A stretch of DNA of 64,000 nt, taken from Ciborinia camelliae (Eukaryota > Ascomycota > Leotiomycetes > Helotiales > Sclerotiniaceae). Location: the NCBI GenBank assembly GCA_025890175.1, contig JANPYM010000005.1:1626440-1690439 (forward strand). Direction: 5' to 3'. The position numbers and the translations under genes were made by a program. Positions 22,563 to 32,677 of this stretch are shown in pieces (position 1 is the first letter of the stretch; every line of letters begins with the position of its first letter). The notes beneath the pieces are model-generated. The model was not told the origin of the DNA. It worked only from the letters and a program-made list of their open reading frames with translations, and searched no databases.

Positions 22563-24044
22563 ATGGCATCGACAGGTGCTTCCATACCCATGCCCATGCC
22601 AGTTGCAACAAATGGTACTCTCGAGCCGACCTGGCAGGGGTACATTGGGAACACAATAGATGCAATGATACTTCTCGAAGCCACCTTTACAGGATCCCTC
22701 AATCATCTCGCCCGTCGCCCTCATGATAAGGAAAGACCTGAACTCATCAAGAGCGGCAACATTTTCATACACGAAGCAAACTCATCTGGAGTAAAAAGAT
22801 GGACCGATGGTATAACATGGAGTCCAAGTCGCATGGTAGGAAACTTCCTTGTCTATCGAGAGTTGAATAAACCATTTGCACCAGGAGAGAAAAAGAGAGC
22901 TATGGCAAAAGACAAGAGACAAGGCATCCAAAAGAAACGTGATGGTGGCGTAAACCCAAGTCGCGTTCACTCTTCTGTGCATGGAGCACTCAGCAAAGAT
23001 TTGGAACGTTCCCTGGTCGGTTCCCTGGTTGATTCGTACGACTTTAAGGAGGACGACATTTGTCTCATCAAGAAGACGATCACCATAAAGGTAGGAGAGC
23101 TTACTCACCACATTGTATCGTATTACACGATCAATGATGTTGTGTCCGGCAAACTTCAAACTCCACGAACGGAACCTCGATTCCAGCACCTCAAGCCGCG
23201 TAGGGATATTATCAACAGCAAAAGCTACAAACACCCTCCTGATGACCCCAACGCTTTGAACGAAGACGATGACGTCCGTGAAAATCACTCAGCTTTTCAG
23301 AACAATCCAGGTCAGGGTGATTATAACTTTCCGAATCGCAATGCGCCGCGACTACCCGCCCCGTCTATGAATGCTATGGCATATCAATCTAACAATTTCT
23401 TCACCAACAACCACTACACGATGGGTGTCGGCCCCACGTCATATAACCTCGCATCATACAACGGGGGTCTTCCTACCGCAAGCTCAGGTGCAGGCTCATA
23501 CAACACAAACCTTTCTGGCGCAAGTCCAAATGCTGTCTCTCCTTATAACGGGGGAATTCCCGCGACAAGTTCAAATGGCGGCTCCTCCTATGCTCAATAC
23601 GCACAAGTTCCGGACATGTACGACACACAGAAGCCTGAAGCATACGGCAATGTTTACAGACAGCAGCGCCACAATTCCATCCATAACATGAACAGAACGC
23701 CGGTTGGTCACCGAGCCTCGAACTTTGGCCAACAATCGCTTGGCTCTGGAGTACCTGAGATATCTGGGATGTCGGGAATGATCCAGGGCCAAATGGGCTC
23801 GAGAAATCTCAATGAAAGTGGATACACTCCCACGAACCTTTATCAATCAAGAGATGCACCTAATACTCCTCATGGTTATTCTCAGCCACAACGAAACTTG
23901 CCGCCCTCTAACCAACCATATAACCCACAATCCGCAAACCAATATAACCAACACATGGGAGCCTCGCCGGGTAATGCCAGCGCTGGCCATGCCCATTATA
24001 TCATGAACTCTCAGGCAAATTGGCATTCTCCAAACGGGGTTTAG
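22563..24044 (+). CDS. WOPR-domain (Gti1/Pac2) transcription factor, Ryp1/Wor1/Sge1/Reg1 class
   Basis: Single-exon protein of 493 residues. The first WOPR box (about residues 20-115) contains GYIGNTIDAMILLEA, ARRPHDKERPELIKSG, KRWTDGITWSPSRMVGNFLV and the basic PGEKKRA. The second (about 150-210) contains LVGSLVDSYDFKEDD, IKKTITIKVG and HHIVSYYTINDVVSG. These match the Ryp1/Sge1/Reg1 subgroup rather than Pac2. The C-terminal half is low complexity, rich in Asn, Gln, Ser, Tyr and Gly, typical of this class. Orthologues are nuclear master regulators of morphology, conidiation and virulence that bind DNA and usually activate their own promoter. An acidic segment (ALNEDDDVRE) follows the second box. 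Long upstream region and uORF are described separately. Confidence 0.93.
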   Translation: MASTGASIPMPMPVATNGTLEPTWQGYIGNTIDAMILLEATFTGSLNHLARRPHDKERPELIKSGNIFIHEANSSGVKRWTDGITWSPSRMVGNFLVYRELNKPFAPGEKKRAMAKDKRQGIQKKRDGGVNPSRVHSSVHGALSKDLERSLVGSLVDSYDFKEDDICLIKKTITIKVGELTHHIVSYYTINDVVSGKLQTPRTEPRFQHLKPRRDIINSKSYKHPPDDPNALNEDDDVRENHSAFQNNPGQGDYNFPNRNAPRLPAPSMNAMAYQSNNFFTNNHYTMGVGPTSYNLASYNGGLPTASSGAGSYNTNLSGASPNAVSPYNGGIPATSSNGGSSYAQYAQVPDMYDTQKPEAYGNVYRQQRHNSIHNMNRTPVGHRASNFGQQSLGSGVPEISGMSGMIQGQMGSRNLNESGYTPTNLYQSRDAPNTPHGYSQPQRNLPPSNQPYNPQSANQYNQHMGASPGNASAGHAHYIMNSQANWHSPNGV

Positions 24045-25385
24045 AGATTGCCAGATTGCTTGTTGAAGATGGATATATATTTCGACAGATGCACTACCAC
24101 CACCGAGTCCCTATCACTCCATGGTCAAAATCCAACTCGTCGCATCACAAGGGCCGGGAATCAAGCACAATTTCCTTGTATATTTCGACGACGCATTCGC
24201 CCTTTTGTCGCCGAGGAAAAGTCTTGCCAGTGCGAATGCCACCATGTGGCAACCCTTTGGTACCGACGGAAGCCTTGTTATTTTCATTTGGTTATTTGAA
24301 AAGGCTTTTTGATGAAACAAAGTGGTTACATTGAGGTTAATATACCGGTTGATGAAGCCTTCTTATTTTTCGTTTTAATTGTTTAAATACATGTATATGC
24401 ATATGGGTTGCGGATGATTGCCGGCGCAGGCGTATATATGGGTCATGGATGGTCGCCCGCGCGGGCGTATGTATATACAGTACTGTATACGTCAAATATT
24501 CGGCAGCAATATCGTTGAAATGATCGATGATGGTGACGGATGGGCGGATACAATTGTTATGTTGGACGACGATCCTGACGGCCTGACGGCATTACGGTAT
24601 TCATTCTTATTTTCGTGGGCGTCATTGATATTATTCCCGGACACGGATGTGTACTTGACAGTTTCATAGAGATTAACAGAGCGATCTCTTTTCAATGGGC
24701 TGGAATTGGTCATCACATATCAATGTTTTTGAACGAAAAGGAAAAGGTTCTGGTAGAGGTCCGGGAGTTTTCTTTGCTTTATATATTGTGTACCTACCGA
24801 TTGTTTTTCTGTAGTATTTTTATCGTTTTTTATATATATAACCTCATCGTACGTGGATAGAGTATGAGTAAGGAAGATATTGCTTGCTTCTTGCTGCTTG
24901 CTTATGTAACCAATAGTTAATAAAAATTGTAATACTTAAATACTTAACTAGGGGTCGTCACCCTAGCACTCAATTTAATGAAGAAATCTGAAGTAAAATA
25001 TATAAATATAAATATAAATATCGCTCTCACTTCATTCATATATCTGGAACGTGGAGGTTTGATTTGTAGTGAATGGACGTTTGTGATACCCGTACAATAA
25101 GGTTTTTACATTACATACCTATAGGTACCCCCAAATAAGCGCAATAGTCGCGCGGAAGACATCCCCCGCCTTCCCCGCCACCAACTCTACTTTTACTGGA
25201 AACCCATCAAATAATACCTTGACCCATCAGATTTTTCAACATCAAAATTCTCCCTCCAAAACAGAAACTCAAATCTTATCTTCGAAAGTTAATTGTTTTT
25301 TAAAATCGACTTGGCGCCAATTGACTTTGTAGCTGTTGATCTTGGAGTGAACTTTCTTTGAAATTGCCTAAGAAACCAGGATGCA
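24045..25385. other. Intergenic region after the WOPR gene
   Basis: About 1.3 kb between two plus-strand genes. Probably the WOPR 3' UTR and the CRD1 promoter. A GC palindrome (CGCCCGCGCGGGCG) lies near 24450, followed by AT-rich DNA. Only short frames without recognisable domains. Confidence 0.55.
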
Positions 25386-26983
25386 ATGAGAACTCCAAGA
25401 CAACAGTTTTTGTCGCTGTGTACGGGGAGCATGAACACGGGGATGGGAATGGGTATTACGAGGTGGACGCGCCCGGTGCCAGGACTTTCCATACGGATTC
25501 TTTCGAGATCTATTTGTAAGGGTAGGAGTAGTGCGAGTTTGAGTTGGTCGGGGAGGAATGGGAGGGCGCTTTTTTCTGATATGTGAGACTGTTCTGCCGG
25601 TGGTGATGGGTGGGTGGGGATGACGTGGTATGTGAGGCTAATGGGTTACAGATCGCAACGGGAGAGATGCATTGCGAGATATTCGACGGAGAGTGGCGGG
25701 AAGAGGGAAAGGTAGGGGGATCTTTCGATTTTATGGGAGCTGGGTTGGGACTTCTATAATGCCGTGGTTGTATCACGTGATGATACCACGAGGCGACTTT
25801 TTGGACGAATGGGTCCTGGGTGGTGGGATGAGATGAGAGAATTTTTGGCTACTTTGGGATTAATTTTCTACTGGATTCTTATTTCCCAGCCACCTCGAAA
25901 GAAAAGGCTAACTCTACCTCCCCTCTAGCAAACAACCTACCCCCCAACCCACACCCCTCAAAAAACCTCTCGAAGTCCTCAAATCCATCAAATCGCTTAC
26001 TCCCCACGAAAACATCTACACCGTCCCCAACATCCTCACCTTTTCCCGACTCATCGCAGCCCCCATTTGTGGATACCTCGTTTTGCATGATCAACATGCG
26101 TGGGCCGTTGCCCTCTTCGCTTATGCTGGGATTACGGATTTGGTAGATGGCTGGATTGCGAGGAAGTGGAATTTGCAGACGGTGGTTGGCACGGTTATTG
26201 ATCCGATGGCGGATAAGACGTTGATGACGATTTTGACGGTTTGTTTGGCGATTAAGGGGGGTTTGCCTAGTATGTGTTGCCCCTTTTTCTTTTCTCTTTC
26301 TACCTTTATTCTGCTGTGCTGTTCCTTTATGCCTTCCCGATACCGAATACTCCAATCTTTCGACATCTAGAGAAGGACGAAACTAAACAACCCCCTCACT
26401 ACCTTAGTCTGGCTCGCCACCATAATCCTTGGTCGCGATATCGCACTCGCCATCTCCGCTATCTACTGGCGATGGATTTCTCTCCCTCCCCCCAAAACCT
26501 TTTCTCGTTATTGGGATTTCTCACTTCCGTCTGCGGAAGTACATCCGACTACAATTAGTAAATATAATACGGCACTGCAGCTGGGGTTGATTGGGGCAAC
26601 GACAGCGTTGCCGTTGATTAGTTTGGACTTGGGGGTTGTTATGACAGGGTTTCAGTGAGTTTTTGTTTTTATTTTATTTGTTTTCGTTTGGTGGGGTATT
26701 CGAGAGGGAATGGAAGAGGAGATCGAAGACAAGATCTTGATGTGAGATGAGGAGGGGAATGAGGAGGAGAAAGAGGAGATGAAGGGCATAACTACCAAGA
26801 AATGATAGGTTGAAATATACTAACAAACAAAATAGATACCTAGTAGCCACAACCACTATTTGGAGCGGAATGAGTTATATTTACACCAAAGACGCAGTCA
26901 AGATAGTGAGCCAACAAGGTGCTGCGACGAAAGAAAAGGAACTTAAATCAGAACCCCCCAAAAATCAGTCAAAAGAAAAGTAA
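25386..26983 (+). CDS. CRD1: Cardiolipin synthase (CDP-alcohol phosphatidyltransferase)
   Basis: Inner mitochondrial membrane enzyme joining CDP-diacylglycerol and phosphatidylglycerol into cardiolipin. Five exons: 25386-25582, 25652-25711, 25929-26269, 26408-26654, 26836-26983, giving 330 residues. The full CDP-alcohol phosphatidyltransferase signature D-x2-DG-x2-AR-x8-G-x3-D-x3-D is present from DLVDGWIAR to DPMAD (about residues 155-178). The exon 3/4 join restores GLPIWLATIILGRD, and exon 5 restores FQYLVATTTIWSGMSYIYT. The Arg/Ser-rich N-terminus suits a presequence. Exon 3 must start at the AG at 25928, because upstream AGs lead into stops. The first two exons are less certain than the rest. 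ATG at 25381 opens a two-codon uORF (ATG CAA TGA) overlapping the chosen ATG. Confidence 0.88.
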
Positions 26984-28419
26984 TGGGCGGATGAAGGGAT
27001 TGTATGTAGTAATAAGAATTGAGATTGTACATACATACATTGTACTTTTGTCACGAAGTTTGAGACGTGTATAGTTGTAACTGAGTGTCATGCACGTCAC
27101 CGAGGGCATGTGGAATGAAATCTAGGATCTGTAATCCGATAAAAGAACTATGCTGAAGAGGAGAGGATCCTCTTCAGAGGATCACCATCTATATTAGATG
27201 GTGATCACGTGATTAGATACATGGCATTCACTACCTAGGCAGGGGCCTAGGTAGGCATGACAACCTGATCCCGACCTCTATCGTGTGAACAGCACTTTCG
27301 AAATCCCAAACAACTAAACATTGCGCGATAATTAACGTCAATGTACGAGTCACCTTATTTCGACCAGAGAATTCCTTGCCCTCTAACCAACAACGTTAGG
27401 ACGAGGCGGTTTAAGTCCTATTGTCAAATTGTAACCCTCGATCACCGCAAGCATCCTCACTCATCGCCCCGACTCCCCTCCAATAAGCCAACAGCACCCC
27501 AATTATCTTTCGATTCAGATCTCGGATCGATTTCAAATAGAATCTTTAAAAACAATGATGACAAATGAATCCTTTAGTTTCTATTTGCAATATTTTTTAA
27601 GAATTTATAACATTTAAAGAATTTTGGAATAATCAATATCAAGACAACAAAGTGCTCTCTATCCTCAATTTCCGTTTGTTATTTTGCCGATGGAGAGTCT
27701 GGGAAGAGTGGGAAATGTCCCGATACCGATCTATGGACTGATGTAAGAACGAGAATCACGATAGTCGGGCATTGAAATATATATTTATAGAGTGATTTTG
27801 TAATAGACCTTGTCCATAATTCAAATGGTTTATATAGAATATATCTTCAGCATACACCGACATTACTGAACCATGAAATCACAATCCTCTCTCCCCTTCA
27901 TACATGTGTCCTCGATACAAACTCAATCTAAATCACCCAAAGCTATTTCTCACCAAAAGAGTCGCAAGACTTGCAACCCCTAGATCCCAGCCATTAAAAT
28001 GAGAACGACTATCGTTGGTTTTATTGATTCTGCCCTCTTTTGTTCTGGACCTCCTTGTGAGTCCAGACCCAGTCGCCGAGTCCAACCGCACATTTCAACG
28101 TTAAGCGAGATCGACTTGAAGTAGGACGAAGCTTAAATGTTTTCGGATACTTAAGGGGCGAGCCTTCTACTCGGGTAGGAGAAATGAAAGCCAATTTATT
28201 ATAGAGACTGGAATGTAATTGAGATTCGACATCTGCATTAACACGCAAGGTATAAATATTCAGACCGGCGAAACTTTAATAAGAGATGTAGATTCGAGAC
28301 AAGAACTTCAAATACGTACAGCTAGAAGTTATCGGCTCAACACTATAAGCCTACTTCCAATAAGACAATATGCGAGTGACATGAATACTACATTCCAAGT
28401 TACCAAGCACGTTTTTTAT
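26984..28419. other. Intergenic region between CRD1 and pectin lyase 3' ends
   Basis: About 1.4 kb. A hairpin-like stretch lies at 27160-27208 (AGAGGATCC and GGATCCTCTTC, then ATGGTGATC repeats), and a palindromic CCTAGGCAGGGGCCTAGG near 27234-27252. A 75-codon frame at 27341-27568 (+) starts with ATG but shows no recognisable domain. No convincing gene. Confidence 0.5.
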
Positions 28420-30093
28420 TTAAAGCTTTCCAATTCCAGCATTGGCCACCACATAAGCAGGGACAGAAGACTGCAAGATCAGGGAGTCAGTATTGCTAAT
28501 CAAAGGAAGATTTTAGAGAAAAATGAGGAGTTAAATCTTATTTAAAAAGTAAAAAGGATGTATATAAGGAAATATAAAAGTGGGGTTAAGATTGGGGAAT
28601 AGAGTTGGGCATTAAGAACAGAGGATTTAGGAAACCGATGAAGCTTACAGCAGCAATAGCAGCAGGCACGTATCCACTCTCCTTGGACTGAATTGTGGAC
28701 AAGAATCCGGTGGTACCATAGCCGGGCATTGATCCCGAGCTTGCGAGTGCATTCGCTACACAAGCACGGCCAAGGTACGAGGTACACGTTGATTCGGTTC
28801 CAGAAGCTGTGTCGAAAATGGATCCTCCAGCTGTGGCAGAAGCAGATGTGATGGGGGTGGTGACAGTTTGGAAATAATTTCCCTCAATCAGAACAGCACC
28901 GCCAGTACCAACATCAAAATCATGGCCTGCGATGTTGTAAAAGTAATTGTTAACGGCGTGCATGTAAATAGTACCGGAACCCCCAACCTGCATCCAGAAC
29001 AGAGGGTCAGTGATTGCTTATTAAAGAAAGGTTCTGGCAGAAAATGAGGAATAAAAGCTGCATAAGGAAATTAAAAGGATTTATTGAAGGGAGAGGAAAA
29101 GTGGAGTTTGAGATGGAGGAACAGAATTGGGTGTGGAAGGCTATGAAATTGCGAATTGATTACGAACCTTTGGTGCACGACCAGAGCAATGATGAATGTA
29201 GTTATTCGAGAGAGTAACGTAGTCTGCGGCACCATAGAAGAGCATCGTCCAATAATGTTCACCGTTGCAAGTTGAGGACCATGAAGTTTGACCGTCGAAT
29301 TCATTGTTGGAAATCGTTAGTCTTCCAGCAGCATCATACCCAGTGACAAGCATTTGTCGGCCGATGAGCGAGAATTTACAATGATCGATCCAGATCAAGT
29401 CTGTGCCTACCTAGAAGTATATTTAGCTTAGATTTTACCCTTTAAGCTAAGATTCAAAGCTTACCAGCTGAATAGCATCGCCGCCCCAAATCAAGGAAGG
29501 ATTGAGGTTGGTAATATGAATGTTTTGGATGATAATGTTGGAAACACCACTTAGATAGAATCCTCGACCAATAATAACCCCCGCGCTGCCTACACCAACA
29601 ATACTTTTGTTGCTCTTGACATAGATTGGCGTGGTACCGGCATTGTCGTATGTGACCGTGGTTGAGGGAGCAGTTCCGCACCAGCCATTTGCATCAATAG
29701 CATTTTGTCCACTGGATCCACATGTATTGCTAGTTGGCACGCATCCAGTTGCCGTTGTAGTTCCCAAAGTACCGCGGAAATCGAAAGTTTTAGTAATGAG
29801 GATAACGCGCGCTGATGAATCCGTAAGGTACGAGATCAATCTAAAAGAGTGGATCAGTGACATATTTCTATGGCAAATGTACATCTCACTCACTCAGCTG
29901 TTGTGGTAGGAGTAACGGGGCTAGCACTTCCACCACCAGTCACCTAGACGATCAGATTTTAGCACTTGAGAAAGTAGCAGTTAATTGTAGACTTACTTAC
30001 TCCATGAGCAGTACCAGAAGCAGATCCAGTGACGCCTGCCCCATGAGCCAAGGGCAAAAGAGCGGCGGCAGCCCAGAATAAGAGCGAATACAT
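28420..30093 (-). CDS. Secreted pectin lyase, polysaccharide lyase family 1
   Basis: Endo-acting lyase that cuts methyl-esterified pectin by beta-elimination. Six exons: 30093-30001, 29943-29894, 29840-29465, 29410-29168, 28987-28649, 28470-28420, giving 383 residues, close to the usual 370-380. A signal peptide (MYSLLFWAAAALLPLAHGA) leads the protein. Signatures: GVIIGRGFYLSGVSNIIIQN, IWGGDAIQLVGTDLIWIDHC and HHCSGRAPKVGGSG, which holds the catalytic-loop Arg, plus paired Cys typical of fungal pectin lyases. The last exon encodes only SSVPAYVVANAGIGKL. Introns 4 (180 nt) and 5 (178 nt) are related to each other in sequence. The protein would act outside the cell on plant walls, which suggests a plant-associated life. 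A. niger PelA-type architecture; exact paralogue not assigned. Confidence 0.93.
28471..28648 (-). repeat. Introner-like intron, copy 1 (pectin lyase intron 5)
   Basis: 178-nt intron, GTAAGC...TTGCAG, branch ACTGACTCC. Read on the plus strand it aligns along its length with intron 4 (28988-29167): shared blocks in the same order include AGGGNGTCAGT, ATTGCT, AAAATGAGGA, AAGGAAAT and AGTTGGG/AATTGGG. Three other introns of this gene are 53-57 nt and unrelated in sequence. Confidence 0.7.
28988..29167 (-). repeat. Introner-like intron, copy 2 (pectin lyase intron 4)
   Basis: 180-nt intron, GTTCGT...ATGCAG, branch ACTGACCC. It has almost the same length as intron 5 and is similar from the acceptor side inward, including the polypyrimidine/branch region and the internal AAAATGAGGAAT and AAAAGTGGAGTTTGAG blocks. 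Consistent with duplication of one intron into two sites. Confidence 0.7.
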
Positions 30094-30186
30094 GGCTGCA
30101 ATGAAAGTGAAAATATGGGAGCTTGAGTTTAGAACCAAGAGATTGCAATGGGTTATGTTTCTTCTGTCATTATTTGGCAATAATGT

Positions 30187-30195
30187 TTATATATA
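30187..30195 (-). promoter_or_regulatory. TATA box of the pectin lyase gene
   Basis: TATATATAA on the minus strand, about 95 nt upstream of the pectin lyase ATG. Position and sequence fit a core promoter of an inducible secreted enzyme. Confidence 0.5.
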
Positions 30196-31240
30196 GTATC
30201 GTATCTTCCGCAGCACCGTATTGAGAATGAGGGGAAGGAACTCCCTTCTCGACCAGCCTACTGTACGACCCAAAAACTTCACAATGCCTTGGTGGATAAT
30301 CTTCATTGCTAATCTTCCATATTTGAGAGTCGGATCCTTCTGCATGCGGGGTGCTAATGAAATAGATACTCCAAAGAGCCAATACTTCGACGTTGCGCAA
30401 CATTCCAGCACAGCTGTAAGATCGGGATCTAATTTCTCACCGATGGTTCCTGAAGCGATATAAAGAAGACTCTGCCACCGGCGTCTTATACCTGCATGCC
30501 ACGAGCGCCAACTATCCCTGATCAAGAGCCATATTGAAAGTGCCAAGATTGTGCCAAGATATGGGTTTGGCAATATGTGGTAGCGGGAGAATCTCCTGTA
30601 CGATGGAAAAATACAAATGCCCGCCAAGGCATCCATGGAACTAATACGGTAATTAGACTGGATGAAAGACGAGAGCTTTCGCACCAATGATATGGAAATT
30701 GAATTTGGAAATAGAGGACCCTTAGTACATATGACATAGCAGATATTTGCCTATATTGAAATTTCAACAAGTGGATGAACATTCGTGAAGGTCATTCGAC
30801 CCTTTGTGAAGGAAAATACACTTGTGGTTGTATGTCACCGTTGCCTCTATAACATTAAGAATGTAGAGATTTAAGAGACCTATAACGATGAACAAGACTA
30901 CCAGAACAGTAGATGTAGATAGTACATGAAAATTCAAATTGGCCCTCAAAAACATAGAAGTTGTAATATATTTCAAATTCTCAATGAGATTTGCCGATAA
31001 GAAATTGATTCCACGAATGTACCTAAATATGCGAAGTAGAAACTCTCCGATCAGTACCACGCTGGTTTAACACATGCTGGCGTCTGATGCCGCGGGGGGC
31101 TGGACTGTGAGTGGGAGAAGGATGATAAGTTGCCAAGATGGAACAATTTCCATATGTATAGTATTCGTGACCTATACTGACATAGTTATTACTAGAAATA
31201 AAGCAACAACAATATTTATAATGATGGAGTTCCAATGTCA
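30196..31240 (-). pseudogene. Possible degraded membrane-protein gene
   Basis: Minus-strand frames of 166 codons (30687-30187) and about 98 codons (31060-30764), plus a 72-codon frame at 31241-31023, lie in line but in different frames. Hydrophobic stretches such as VLVVLFIVIGLLNLYIL and YLGTILALSIWLLI suggest membrane helices, and RDSWRSWHAGIRRRW lies in between. I could not join them with convincing splice sites, and the first two open with non-ATG codons. A decayed multi-helix protein (wax-synthase-like is one guess) or an unresolved intron-rich gene are both possible. No function assigned. Confidence 0.25.
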
Positions 31241-32316
31241 TAGATTCTCTTTGGGTGCCAGTTTCTCCGAAGGTAACGGTTTAATGTGAGAGAAGTATTG
31301 AATACCAAGGTTTGGGTTTCCAAATGCGATATGTGAGTCCGTACGGAGTAGATGTACGGGGGCAGTATGGTCAATATCCTCGCCGCGAAGCCCAATCCCT
31401 AGTCATTCAAGTCATTGAGACCAAGTCTAGGTACATGATTACGCATGTGAGGTGATTCCTATATGCATGGTAAGAACTTTGCTGGGAACATCATGTATCT
31501 CAAACGGAAATGCGTAATTACATGTTTCTTTGATGCTGGAAAGGGTTATGTCGAAGTGCTCCAAAGTATGAATTGGGAAGCAATATACTTTCAATAGGTA
31601 CTTTCTAATCTCTCTTAATTCTTGAGATCCCGTATACTGCCTCCCAGAAGAGGAAAAATGGCATATGAAATGCCACCTTGTGCTTGATATGCATCTCTAC
31701 ATCGCATTGACGGTGGTCGTAAATACCTAGTAGGTACCGGTATTTCAGGATGCTCGAGGGGTTTCGTTTTGATGACGGGTATTAAGCTTTTATATTAAAT
31801 GAGGGGTAAGGCGTTGTTAACCTTACCTATCTTGGTATGTCACATGTGACGATGCTAGTGTAAAGTCAAGCCACCCATTTCAAGCCACCCATTTCAAGCC
31901 ACCCATTTCTCATCTTGAGCTAAAGCTTTTTGATCTATCTACCTACTAGGTAGGTATTCTTAAAAGAACAGAACAACAATTCTTCAACTCTTCAACTTTT
32001 CATGCTATATGAAGTGTCTCTGTCATTTTTGATGCGAAGAGTTTGTCGAATTAATATTCTATGCGAAGGAGGTATAGTATTGTTTAAACTTTTACACCAC
32101 CTTATAGAGTCTCTCTCTCACAAACCCCGGATTACTGAAACAGGTCTCTGAAATAGTATCAAAGATGCAAGTACTACCTCTAATGTACTGGCTTACGGCT
32201 CTTCTCTCATTCTCATACGTTATAGTGGGCTTTGGGATAATTTGTGACAAATCAACCTGACAGGTAGCTCTTACCATGGAGACTTCATTATTTGACTTGA
32301 TCCTGAACAATGGGCT
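31241..32316. other. Intergenic / uncertain region
   Basis: Mostly AT-rich. Contains three tandem copies of a 14-bp unit (31867-31908) and a CTACCTACTAGGTAGGTA palindrome near 31940. A minus-strand 72-codon frame at 32310-32092 (SMVRATCQVDLSQIIPKP...) has no recognised domain. Confidence 0.45.
31867..31908. repeat. Three tandem copies of CAAGCCACCCATTT
   Basis: Three exact consecutive copies of a 14-bp unit in non-coding DNA. Confidence 0.9.
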
Positions 32317-32655
32317 TCAATTATAATAATGATTTGAGAGTTTCAAGAAGTAATCTTGAATTTCGTTGCGGTTATCAATATTGAGCTTCGGCTCTATGGG
32401 AAATATGTCGCAAATCATCCCAAAGGCCACCCACATCCAGGCTTGGAAAGAAATCCAGGAGAGATTATGTGAATATTCGAGGTTGTGACGAAGATTCGAA
32501 GATGCCAAATTTTCTATTATCGGCGAGGCTGATATTTTCAGTGAATGCGCAAGTGTGCATCTTGTGCCGGTAGAATACGTCTGAGAAGCCCTTATTATGA
32601 AACAATAGAATTGTAATTTATATATCATACTACCATTTACTACGCAATTGATCAT
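32317..32655 (-). CDS. Doubtful hypothetical open frame (112 aa)
   Basis: Opens with ATG at 32655 and ends at TGA 32319-32317. The translation is mixed and Cys-containing, with a Trp-rich segment (WISFQAWMWVAFGMICDIF). No domain is recognised, no splice extension was found, and it overlaps the region where the 5' end of the plus-strand T5orf172 gene should lie. It may be a chance frame. Confidence 0.2.
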   Translation of the reverse strand: MINCVVNGSMIYKLQFYCFIIRASQTYSTGTRCTLAHSLKISASPIIENLASSNLRHNLEYSHNLSWISFQAWMWVAFGMICDIFPIEPKLNIDNRNEIQDYFLKLSNHYYN

Positions 32656-32677
32656 GTCAAGCCCTCGGCATCAGTAG

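Noticed and set aside
25879..26355. 158-codon minus-strand frame
   Set aside because: Antisense of cardiolipin synthase exon 3 and intron 3; the plus strand has the clear family signature.
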